Positions 1 to 6,020 are shown, counted from the first letter of the stretch. The stretch is DNA of 9,472 bases from an uncultured Eubacteriales bacterium (GCA_902478395.1 CABSKZ010000091.1:1-9472), one strand, 5' to 3'. Translations and numbers: made by a program. Notes: generated by a model not told the origin, from the letters alone.

Positions 1-165
1 ATTATAAAGTTTCGCCATCTTCTTAGATTGGTAAATATCAGGTACAGTTTCATTCGTCTCCCATTTTGAGATCGTTTGTCTGCTAACTCCTATTTTTTCA
101 GCCACTTCTTCCTGTGATAAGCCGCTTTTCTTTCTCGCATGGAATAAACTATTGCCTAAATTCAT
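1..165 (-). CDS. XRE/Cro-CI family helix-turn-helix regulator (partial, N-terminal 55 residues)
   Basis: This is the start of a DNA-binding regulator that runs off the left edge, so only 55 residues are visible. The translation begins MNLGNSLFHARKKSGLSQEE and contains a classic XRE helix-turn-helix at about residues 15-40. LSQEEVAEKIGVS is helix 2 and the turn, and RQTISKWE is the recognition helix. The start is well supported: reading leftward, AAGGAGGG (171-178) lies five bases before the ATG at 165. Many Firmicutes proteins of this type repress their own promoter, and two direct repeats upstream fit that. The C-terminal part is missing, so it could be a short one-domain repressor or a longer protein with a ligand or membrane domain. 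The family call is firm; the target is unknown. Confidence 0.9.
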   Translation of the reverse strand, partial: MNLGNSLFHARKKSGLSQEEVAEKIGVSRQTISKWETNETVPDIYQSKKMAKLYN

Positions 166-194
166 ACAAACCCTCCTTGTCAATTGATGATTTT

Positions 195-223
195 ATTATA
201 AACGCTAACTATATAAAACGCTA
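195..223 (-). promoter_or_regulatory. Candidate promoter and operator of the XRE gene
   Basis: On the minus strand a perfect TATAAT (200-195) sits 30 bases before the XRE start codon and could be its -10 box. No good -35 box is found at the usual spacing. Two exact copies of an 8-base direct repeat, AAACGCTA on the plus strand (200-207 and 216-223), are 16 bases apart, and the first overlaps the -10. This arrangement fits binding by the adjacent XRE protein (autorepression). It is an inference from position and repetition. Confidence 0.45.
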
Positions 224-569
224 CCAAGCAAATCTTCCATTTTCGCCCGATAAATTGACAAATACCGATTTGTTTTTCACAATTCTACCACGAAAATATG
301 AACTTTTCAATCTCATGAAAAAACAGCTTTTGAAATTCCTATTCCAGAAATGGCAATTTTCTAAAAAACTGGTATAAAAGAATTTACATTGCTACAATAA
401 GTAGCGGTCAAAACATCAAGTGCATATAATCCCCCAAACAATAGTTTGTCTCGTGCCTCCGATAATTATAGTATATCATAAAAACATGAAATTTTCTACC
501 ATTTACACAGAGGAAGCCCGAACAATGGAACATTTTGTTTCGCGCGCTCCTTGTCCAGTAGTGGCCAAA
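224..569. other. AT-rich intergenic stretch without a convincing gene
   Basis: I see no supported coding region here. The open frames lack ribosome binding sites or are broken. Features that can be seen are a plus-strand TTGACA (255-260) followed at 17 bases by a poor -10 (CACAAT, 278-283), a small hairpin GCTAC-AATAA-GTAGC (391-405), a second one CAAAC-AATA-GTTTG (435-448), and a minus-strand TATAAT (470-465) followed by GGAGG. The base composition is visibly more AT-rich than the genes to the right. Confidence 0.5.
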
Positions 570-600
570 AAGGTGTAAGCGGATACACCGCTTACACCTT
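565..600 (-). terminator. Rho-independent terminator, minus strand
   Basis: A perfect 13-bp inverted repeat (570-582 and 588-600, arm AAGGTGTAAGCGG) encloses a 5-base loop. Read on the minus strand the stem runs directly into a TTTTT tract. Read on the plus strand no T-tract follows. It therefore most likely ends leftward transcription coming from the redox operon, whose last stop codon is at 772, leaving an untranslated tail of about 170 bases. No other convincing terminator lies between 600 and 771. Confidence 0.8.
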
Positions 601-771
601 CTGTAAATTATGGGGGTGAAAAAACATAGTTAGTCTGTCTGCGTGGACACAAATAAATGGTGGTTTTGTTTCCGCCAAAAAAATGCCGCCTTTAGGAGAA
701 AGAACAAACGAAAATAAATACAAAATGCGGTATGGTGATATTTCGAGAAAGGTTTTACAGGTTAAATCGTT

Positions 772-2463
772 CTATTCATATTTCTTTCCTGTACAGTCTG
801 CACATTCGGCGTACCGCCTGCCGCGCATCACCGCGTCGTACAGGCGGAAGCCGCCGGAAAGGTTATAGCAGTCGAAGCCGTTCCCAGCCAGAATACGGCA
901 TGCAATGTAGCTTCTCAGCCCACTGTGGCAATGGACATAAACTGGTTTCCCGCGCTCCAGTTCGCCGAGCCGTTCGCGCAGCTCATCGAGCGGGATGTGT
1001 ATAAATCCATCAATATGCGCGTCCGCGCGTTCCCTGCTCGTGCGCACGTCGAGCAGGATAACGTCCTGCCGCTTTTGCAGGCTCGCGACGTCGTGCCAAT
1101 AAAAGTTTTTCACCTTGCCCGTCAACACGTTTTCCATGACGAAGCCAGCGATGTTTACCGGATCCTTGGCCGATGAAAACGGGGGCGCATAGCACAGCTC
1201 CAGCTCCGCCAAGTCAAACGCCGTCATGTTTGCGCGGATGGCCGCCGCCGTAACGTCACAGCGCTTATCCACGCCGCTGAATCCCACGAACTGCGCCCCT
1301 AAAATCCGGCCGGTTTTCTTTTCAAACAGCATTTTTACCGCCATGTTCTGCGCGCCGGGATAATAGGTCGCGTGAGACGGGGAGTAGGTGTATGTTTTTT
1401 CATAGTCATACCCCAGCTCTCTTGCAGCGGTTTCATTAATGCCCGTTGCGGCGACCGTCATATCAAAAATCTTCAAAACGCTGCTTCCCTGTGTGCCGCG
1501 GTATTCACTTTCAAAACCGCAGATGTTGTCCGCTGCGATTCTGCCCTGCCGGTTCGCCGGCCCGGCAAGAGGGATGGACGTTTTCTGCCCCGTGACGAAC
1601 TGCGTGACCTCAACAGCATCGCCGACCGCATAGATGTCTGCATCGGAGGTCCGCATATGCGCATCTACGATGATACTTCCGCGCGGATTCAGTGCCAGTC
1701 CTGCATCTTGTGCAAGCTGCGTGTCCGGCCGGACGCCGACTGACAAAATGACCATATCCGCCATAGCGCACCCGCGGCTAAGCGTGAGCTTGATTCCATC
1801 ACCCGAAGGGCTGAGGGCCTTGACTGCGTTTGAAAGCAGGAGCTTTACGCCCTTTTCTGTAAGATAGTTGTGAACCTCGCAGGCCGTATCGAAATCCAGC
1901 GGTGCAATCAGGTGGTCGGCCAGTTCTACAATGGTAGTTTTCAGCCCAGCGCGGACCAGGTTTTCCGCCATTTCCACGCCAATGTATCCGCCGCCGACAA
2001 CCACAGCCCGTTTTGGATGTTTTTCCCGGATATACGCCTCAATTGCAAGCGTGTCCGGTATATTGCGCAAGGTGAATACTCCTTCGGAGCCGATACCCGG
2101 AATGTCTGGTCGGATAGGGGAAGCTCCGGGGGAAAGAACCAGCTTGTCATAGCGCTCCTCATATTGTTCTCCGGTTTCCAGGTTCCGGACCATAACGCTT
2201 TTCTTCTCACGGTTGATAGCGGTTGCCTCATTTTTTGTCCGCACATCGATGCGGAACCGCCTGTTTAATCCCTGGGGCGTCTGCACGGTCAATGCGTCCC
2301 GGCTTTGGATTTCGCCGCCGATGTAGTACGGCAAGCCGCAATTTGCAAAGGAAACGTATTCCCCGCGTTCCAAAAGCACAATTTCCGCCGATTCGTCCAG
2401 ACGTCGGAGCCGCGCCGCCGCAGATGCGCCGCCGGCAACCCCGCCGATGATTACTGTTTTCAT
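772..2463 (-). CDS. cdr: CoA-disulfide reductase with C-terminal rhodanese domain (FAD-dependent pyridine nucleotide-disulfide oxidoreductase)
   Basis: This 563-residue cytoplasmic flavoprotein is expected to use NAD(P)H to reduce CoA disulfide or CoA persulfide. The N-terminal FAD motif is GGVAGGASAAARLRR (7-21). The single active-site cysteine C42 lies in SFANCGLPYY, the signature of the CoA-disulfide reductase group rather than of CXXXXC enzymes. The NAD(P)H-binding GGGYIG is at 157-162 and the second FAD motif YAVGDAVE at 278-285. The dimerisation domain follows, with YAPPFSSAKDPVN from residue 425. A rhodanese domain occupies about 455-545, with LDVRTSRER at 471-479 and the catalytic C512 in VHCHSGLRS. 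This length and order match known CoADR-rhodanese fusions. The tail ends in an extra CADC (554-557). GGAGG six bases before the ATG supports the start. It is the last gene of an operon, 47 bases after the TlpA-like gene. CoA disulfide, CoA persulfide and polysulfide cannot be told apart as substrates from sequence. Confidence 0.92.
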   Translation of the reverse strand: MKTVIIGGVAGGASAAARLRRLDESAEIVLLERGEYVSFANCGLPYYIGGEIQSRDALTVQTPQGLNRRFRIDVRTKNEATAINREKKSVMVRNLETGEQYEERYDKLVLSPGASPIRPDIPGIGSEGVFTLRNIPDTLAIEAYIREKHPKRAVVVGGGYIGVEMAENLVRAGLKTTIVELADHLIAPLDFDTACEVHNYLTEKGVKLLLSNAVKALSPSGDGIKLTLSRGCAMADMVILSVGVRPDTQLAQDAGLALNPRGSIIVDAHMRTSDADIYAVGDAVEVTQFVTGQKTSIPLAGPANRQGRIAADNICGFESEYRGTQGSSVLKIFDMTVAATGINETAARELGYDYEKTYTYSPSHATYYPGAQNMAVKMLFEKKTGRILGAQFVGFSGVDKRCDVTAAAIRANMTAFDLAELELCYAPPFSSAKDPVNIAGFVMENVLTGKVKNFYWHDVASLQKRQDVILLDVRTSRERADAHIDGFIHIPLDELRERLGELERGKPVYVHCHSGLRSYIACRILAGNGFDCYNLSGGFRLYDAVMRGRRYAECADCTGKKYE

Positions 2464-2479
2464 CTGTATCCTCCATTCT

Positions 2480-2497
2480 ACTGCGTCTTGCCGCAGT
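2480..2497. repeat. Short hairpin between the TlpA-like gene and the reductase gene
   Basis: ACTGCG and CGCAGT form a perfect 6-bp stem with a 6-base loop inside the 47-base gap. On the minus (coding) strand no T-tract follows, so it should not terminate the operon transcript. It could act as an RNA stability or processing element between tlpA and cdr. On the plus strand a run of seven T lies a few bases further on, which makes weak terminator activity in that direction possible. Confidence 0.4.
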
Positions 2498-2510
2498 GAT
2501 AGTTTTTTTG

Positions 2511-3074
2511 CTATTCGATCAAAGCGATATTGTCCTCCAGCGTCTTTTTGCTGATGGTACCCTGATAGCCCTTTGAAACGTAACCCTCCTTATCGATAAA
2601 CAGCGTGGAGGGAATGGATGAAACGCCATAAAGATAGGATGCTTCCAGCTTCGTGTCAAAATAGATTGGAAAATCGAAGCTCTCCTTGTCTATAAATGTC
2701 TGCGCCTTTTGAATGGTCTCCCGCTGGCCGTCCGTCTGGTTGACCATCAAAAATACCACCTCTCCGTTTTTGTCGCGGTAAACCTCGTTGAAATGGGGCA
2801 TTTCACTTTGGCAGGGGCCGCACCAGCTGGCCCAGAAATTGAGTACGATCGGCTTGCCCTTGAAGTCGGAAAGCTGGACCGTATTCCCGTCCGAATCGGT
2901 TACCGCAAAATCCGGTGCTTCTATTTTTTTCGGCTGTGCGGTTGGCCCGGCCGGGTCTTCCGTCTGTGATTGCGGCGTATATTTGGATGTGAGCGACTGG
3001 TAGGCAAACACAGCCAGCGCAAACAGCGCGGCAAATATAACAACACTGATGATGACTTTTATTTTATTTGACAT
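2511..3074 (-). CDS. TlpA/ResA-like membrane-anchored thiol-disulfide oxidoreductase
   Basis: This 187-residue protein is predicted to face the outside of the cell and reduce disulfides in secreted or membrane proteins. Residues 1-4 are followed by a hydrophobic segment (about 7-27) that serves as an uncleaved signal anchor; there is no lipobox cysteine. A polar, Pro/Gln/Thr-rich linker (about 32-50) leads into an AhpC/TSA-type thioredoxin fold. The redox motif is FWASWCGPCQSEMP, with cysteines at 84 and 88. The cis-proline loop SSIPSTLFID has P155. The length is normal for ResA/TlpA/StoA proteins. A GGGAGGG motif six bases before the ATG supports the start. It lies 31 bases downstream of ccdA, which encodes its likely electron donor. 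Cytochrome c maturation (ResA-like), sporulation (StoA-like) and general repair roles cannot be distinguished, and no cytochrome biogenesis gene is in view. Confidence 0.92.
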   Translation of the reverse strand: MSNKIKVIISVVIFAALFALAVFAYQSLTSKYTPQSQTEDPAGPTAQPKKIEAPDFAVTDSDGNTVQLSDFKGKPIVLNFWASWCGPCQSEMPHFNEVYRDKNGEVVFLMVNQTDGQRETIQKAQTFIDKESFDFPIYFDTKLEASYLYGVSSIPSTLFIDKEGYVSKGYQGTISKKTLEDNIALIE

Positions 3075-3105
3075 AAGTACCCTCCCTTTAGCCTTGTGAC
3101 GGTAT

Positions 3106-3777
3106 TTAAACGCTCAGCAGAGACAGAAAATATCCCATATACCCAGTTGCCATCAGTACGCCGACGAGAATCAGCAGGGAACCGGAAACAATGTTGATGA
3201 CCCTGTAATGCCGTTTGATGAAATCGAAAGCGGATTTCAGCCTGTCTATCAGCACAGCGCTGGCAACAAACGGGATTCCAAGCCCCAGGGAATAGGCCAG
3301 AAGCATCAGGATTCCCTTTGCCAGCCCGCCCTGCTGTGCAGCCAGCATCAGCGCGGAGCCTAAAAAAGCGCCGACACATGGCGTCCAGCCGACAGAAAAC
3401 ACCGCTCCGAACAGGATGGAAGGGAAAAAACCAGCACGGTTTTTCCGCAGCCCGCCCTGGGTATGTCCGTTTAAAAACGGGAGCCGGATGACCCCCAGAA
3501 AATTCAGGCCGAATAAAATGACAACTAGGCCCGTGACAAGATTTACAGCCGTCTGGTATTGCCGGACAAATTTGCCGACTGTTCCTGCGAATGCCCCCAT
3601 TAAGACAAATACGAGCGTAAAGCCGAGCACAAATCCGAGCGCGCTCAGAACTGTCCTGCCCTTGCCGGCCTCCGCGTTCTGCCCAGTGAAATAGGATACG
3701 TAAACCGGAAGCATTGGCAGCAGGCAGGGGGAAATAAACGTCGTGATTCCTTCTAAAAAAACAATGACATAATCCAT
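3106..3777 (-). CDS. ccdA: CcdA family thiol-disulfide transporter of the cytoplasmic membrane
   Basis: This 223-residue integral membrane protein is the CcdA (short DsbD-like) type. It passes electrons from cytoplasmic thioredoxin to extracytoplasmic thioredoxin-like proteins. The two conserved membrane cysteines are visible: C18 in FISPCLLPMLPVY and C134 in GWTPCVGAFLGS, each next to a proline as expected for the family. About six hydrophobic segments can be drawn (roughly 3-29, 45-68, 78-97, 117-148, 155-176 and 193-220). The length is typical. The start at 3777 is preceded by AGAAGG, a moderate ribosome binding site. It is the first gene of a leftward operon followed by the TlpA-like protein and the CoA-disulfide reductase fusion. 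I could not identify its promoter with confidence; AT-rich DNA at about 3830-3870 is the likely place. Confidence 0.93.
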   Translation of the reverse strand: MDYVIVFLEGITTFISPCLLPMLPVYVSYFTGQNAEAGKGRTVLSALGFVLGFTLVFVLMGAFAGTVGKFVRQYQTAVNLVTGLVVILFGLNFLGVIRLPFLNGHTQGGLRKNRAGFFPSILFGAVFSVGWTPCVGAFLGSALMLAAQQGGLAKGILMLLAYSLGLGIPFVASAVLIDRLKSAFDFIKRHYRVINIVSGSLLILVGVLMATGYMGYFLSLLSV

Positions 3778-4211
3778 GCCTGACCTTCTCTCTGCGCTTT
3801 GCGAATAATCTTCAGCAGCTTTGCTAAAACTAATTTCAATTTAAAAAATAAGTTTCTCTGTATGCAACAGTGGAATGATATCTGATAAACGCACTGACAC
3901 CGCATGCTTGGGAAAAAAAGAAGCAATTGACTGGAACATGGACGGGATGCGCCTTTCCGGCATCCGCCCTGGCCCGCAAAAGCCGTTCCGCTGCAGCACT
4001 TCCTTCACACTGATTCCATCCGTTGAAACAGAGAATTTTTACCCGCCGTTCCTCAAGGAAAATGGATGCGCTCCACCTGTTTAATATCTGTCATTTTACT
4101 ACACCGGGCGCGGTTCGTCAACAGGAAAACGGAAAATTCGGCCAGAACCGCAATGTTGGAAAACGGTACGGATTTACCACAGGACCTTTCCAGCACCGGC
4201 AGATGGGCACC
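3778..4211. other. Intergenic region between the divergent ccdA and mrp genes, left part
   Basis: No gene is supported here. The open frames at 3875-4084 (+), 4023-4313 (+) and 4259-4053 (-) lack clear ribosome binding sites and give translations with no recognisable domain. The part next to ccdA (about 3825-3870) is AT-rich and probably holds the ccdA promoter. A small inverted repeat, GGATGC and GCATCC with a 9-base loop, lies at 3945-3965. The rest could hold an RNA or decayed gene, but I cannot identify one. Confidence 0.4.
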
Positions 4212-4240
4212 TTGACAAAAAGTTGTCCGACAAGTATAAT
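4212..4240 (+). promoter_or_regulatory. Consensus sigma-A promoter for mrp with a palindrome in its spacer
   Basis: TTGACA (4212-4217) and TATAAT (4235-4240) are both perfect and separated by exactly 17 bases. This predicts a transcription start near 4247 and a 5' leader of about 63 bases before the mrp start codon. The spacer contains an 11-base palindrome, TTGTC-C-GACAA (4223-4233), that ends right next to the -10. TTGAC at the -35 repeats its half-site 11 bases upstream. A promoter this strong with a palindrome between its boxes is often controlled by a repressor. Confidence 0.85.
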
Positions 4241-4309
4241 TTATGTTAGTATACCACAAATCAGAATGGTTTTACTCAAATTTTTCACGGAAACAGGAGA
4301 TGTTACAAC

Positions 4310-5149
4310 ATGAGCGAAGAATGTACACACGATTGCAGTTCCTGCTCGGAGGCGTGTTCCTCCCGTCAGCAGGATCCGGCAGATTTTCTGGAGAAGCCGA
4401 ACGATCTGAGCAGCATTAAAAAGGTTATCGGCGTCGTAAGCGGCAAAGGCGGGGTAGGCAAATCTCTCGTCACGTCCCTGATGGCGGTGCAGATGAAGCG
4501 CAAAGGCTACCACAGCGCGATACTGGATGCAGACATCACCGGCCCCTCCATCCCGAAGGCGTTCGGCATTACAGAAAAGGCTGGCGGGAACGACTACGGC
4601 ATTATGCCGGTTTCTACCAAAACCGGAATTGATATCATGTCCATCAACCTGCTGCTGGATAACGATACGGATCCGGTCGTCTGGCGAGGCCCGATTATTG
4701 CTGGAACAGTTAAACAGTTCTGGACCGATGTTATCTGGTCGAACGTTGATTTTATGTTTGTCGACATGCCGCCGGGAACAGGCGATGTTCCGCTGACGGT
4801 GTTCCAGTCTATCCCGCTCGACGGTATCATCATCGTCACCTCACCGCAGGAGCTGGTTTCCATGATTGTCGCAAAGGCAGTCAACATGGCGAAAATGATG
4901 AATATTCCGATTTTGGGAATCGTTGAAAATATGAGCTACGTCTCCTGCCCGGACTGCGGCAAAAAAATTGCGGTGTTTGGGGAAAGCCACATTGATGAAA
5001 CCGCCGCGCAGTTTGGGATTCCTGTTCTGGCAAAGCTGCCGATAGATCCCGGCGCCGCGAAAGCGTGCGACGAAGGACGTATCGAGGACTACGAAGCGGA
5101 TACCCTTTCCGGTGCGGCCGCGGCCGCGGAAGCGCTGCTTGAGAATTAG
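4310..5149 (+). CDS. mrp: Mrp/NBP35 family Fe-S cluster carrier ATPase
   Basis: This 279-residue P-loop NTPase is expected to bind and transfer iron-sulfur clusters to apo-proteins in the cytoplasm. The deviant Walker A motif GKGGVGKS is at 45-52, DADITGPS at 73-80 and the Walker B-like FVDMPPGTGD at 150-159. The cluster-binding CPDC (213-216) carries the CXXC that bridges two subunits. The N-terminus is cysteine-rich (C5, C9, C12, C16), echoing the N-terminal cluster site of eukaryotic Nbp35 although the spacing differs. It lacks the N-terminal DUF59 domain of longer Mrp proteins. The length is normal for the short clostridial form. AGGAGA (4295-4300) lies nine bases before the ATG. It is transcribed alone from a strong promoter, divergent from the thiol-redox operon. 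No clear terminator follows directly. Confidence 0.95.
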   Translation: MSEECTHDCSSCSEACSSRQQDPADFLEKPNDLSSIKKVIGVVSGKGGVGKSLVTSLMAVQMKRKGYHSAILDADITGPSIPKAFGITEKAGGNDYGIMPVSTKTGIDIMSINLLLDNDTDPVVWRGPIIAGTVKQFWTDVIWSNVDFMFVDMPPGTGDVPLTVFQSIPLDGIIIVTSPQELVSMIVAKAVNMAKMMNIPILGIVENMSYVSCPDCGKKIAVFGESHIDETAAQFGIPVLAKLPIDPGAAKACDEGRIEDYEADTLSGAAAAAEALLEN

Positions 5150-5362
5150 ACATCGGGGGCGGGCACTGACACGCGAAGTCTACCCAATTTCATTTTTCGG
5201 CATTTGCTTGGCGTTTGTGGCAAGCAGCGGGCGAATCATCAAAAATTTCTGTACGATTGAACCGGGGATTGAAAAAGAGTAATTTGTAATGCCGTAACAC
5301 ATTACTGCGGGAAAACGCCCCTTTATAAGCTTTGATTCGGCGCTTCTATGCCCGGGTACAGG
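5150..5362. other. Intergenic region downstream of mrp
   Basis: I see no supported gene. A minus-strand open frame (5413-5180) has no ribosome binding site and no recognisable domain. TGCTTG and CAAGCA (5207-5228) form a short stem but no T-tract follows, so it is a poor candidate for the mrp terminator. Confidence 0.35.
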
Positions 5363-5391
5363 CACATTCTGCGCAAAGTGGACATAAGATG
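5363..5391 (+). promoter_or_regulatory. Possible SigK-like (late mother-cell) promoter
   Basis: CACA (5363-5366) is followed after 16 bases by CATAAGATG (5383-5391). The published SigK pattern is roughly mACm, 16-17 bases, then CATAnnnTA, so only the final base disagrees. No good sigma-A promoter is visible upstream of the 5440 gene. The pattern is short and degenerate, and I found it after suspecting a spore-surface protein, so chance is a real alternative. Confidence 0.3.
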
Positions 5392-5414
5392 ATAGTATCA
5401 TGGCAGCCGCCATG
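5389..5414. repeat. Two overlapping palindromes before the 5440 gene
   Basis: ATGATA-G-TATCAT (5389-5401) is a perfect 13-base palindrome. It overlaps a second perfect stem, CATGGC-AGCC-GCCATG (5399-5414). They sit 26-50 bases before the start codon, where an operator or a leader hairpin would lie. Confidence 0.5.
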
Positions 5415-5439
5415 AAATCTGTTTTAGGCGGAATGCGTT

Positions 5440-5967
5440 ATGTCAGAGCTTCGAAATGACAACAGCTACCGCAGTTTCCGGCGCGCCTCTCTGACCGGGC
5501 TCGCGGTACTTGGTCTGTTTCTTTTCTTAATCTGGCTGTTTGCCGCGCTGCCCCATTGCGGTGCGAAAAGCTATTTCAGCACCGCGGAGATTTCCCTTTC
5601 TCCGGACGGAACTGGAACGCTGGTTTTCGGTGCAGCAGGTTCCCAAAAGGGCACACAGATTTCCCATGTCCCAGGGACAGCGGAAATCGTTCTGCACGGC
5701 GGAACCTACAGGGTTTTATTTACCTCCTCAGTCGAGCCGCCGGATGGGGCGTTTCCAGTCCCTGTCGTGTTTCTGATGGACGGCGCGCCTGTTGACGGCG
5801 TGAAAAGTACCGGAGTTTCCCTGCCGGAAAAGCAGAGGTACAATCTGACGGTACAGGTGACGGTGACGGTTCCCGAAGATACGGTCTCAATTCTGACGAT
5901 CGTAAGCGAGAAACCGGCCCAGAAAATCCCTTCCCCCTCCGTGGTTTCTGTGGTACAGCTGGATTAA
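5440..5967 (+). CDS. Membrane-anchored protein with a BclA C-terminal-like beta domain
   Basis: This 175-residue protein has a short basic N-terminus, one membrane segment (about 18-37, rich in Leu and Phe) and an outer domain of about 135 residues rich in beta-strand patterns. The outer domain has the layout of the C1q/TNF-like jelly-roll domain at the end of clostridial and bacillar collagen-like (BclA-type) surface proteins: ISHVPGTAEIVLHGGTYRV (74-92), then FPVPVVFLMDGAPVDG (105-120), then paired strands NLTVQVTVTVPEDTVSILTIVS (134-155). I recognise this from the pattern only and have not aligned it. No collagen-like GXX repeat is present, which is unusual for a BclA relative. The ribosome binding site is AGGCGG (5426-5431), eight bases before the ATG. 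The gene stands alone and ends in a strong terminator. If the domain call is right, a surface or spore-coat role is plausible; otherwise it is simply a hypothetical exported protein. Confidence 0.75.
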   Translation: MSELRNDNSYRSFRRASLTGLAVLGLFLFLIWLFAALPHCGAKSYFSTAEISLSPDGTGTLVFGAAGSQKGTQISHVPGTAEIVLHGGTYRVLFTSSVEPPDGAFPVPVVFLMDGAPVDGVKSTGVSLPEKQRYNLTVQVTVTVPEDTVSILTIVSEKPAQKIPSPSVVSVVQLD

Positions 5968-5970
5968 TTC

Positions 5971-5989
5971 GGGCGAATCTGTTTCGCCC
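5971..5989 (+). repeat. Hairpin directly after the 5440 gene
   Basis: GGGCGAA (5971-5977) and TTCGCCC (5983-5989) form a perfect 7-bp stem with a 5-base loop, starting four bases after the stop codon. No T-tract follows, so it is probably an mRNA 3'-end structure upstream of the real terminator. Confidence 0.5.
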
Positions 5990-6020
5990 CTTACTTACCC
6001 AAGAGCCGTTTAAAACAGGA

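Noticed and set aside
114..377. Plus-strand open frame of 87 codons
   Set aside because: It overlaps the well-supported XRE gene and its promoter, lacks a ribosome binding site, and its translation shows no recognisable domain.
375..470. Minus-strand frame reading SEARDKLLFGGLYALDVLTA before a stop, which looks somewhat protein-like
   Set aside because: A stop codon sits just upstream, the only start would be a TTG 14 bases after GGAGG, and I cannot tie it to any family. Too short to call a gene or a pseudogene.
570..600. Inverted repeat as a transposon end or attachment site
   Set aside because: A perfect stem with a short loop followed by T5 on one strand is explained by a terminator, and no second copy is seen in the window.
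3875..4313. Two plus-strand open frames (3875-4084 and 4023-4313) in the ccdA-mrp gap
   Set aside because: No ribosome binding sites, no domains, and the second one runs through the mrp promoter. Best explained as noncoding DNA.
5389..5401. ATGATA-G-TATCAT as a Fur box
   Set aside because: It shares the GATA/TATC flavour but is too short and does not fit the repeated GATAAT pattern of Fur sites.
5180..5413. Minus-strand open frame of 77 codons between mrp and the 5440 gene
   Set aside because: No ribosome binding site, start codon inside the palindrome region, and no recognisable features.
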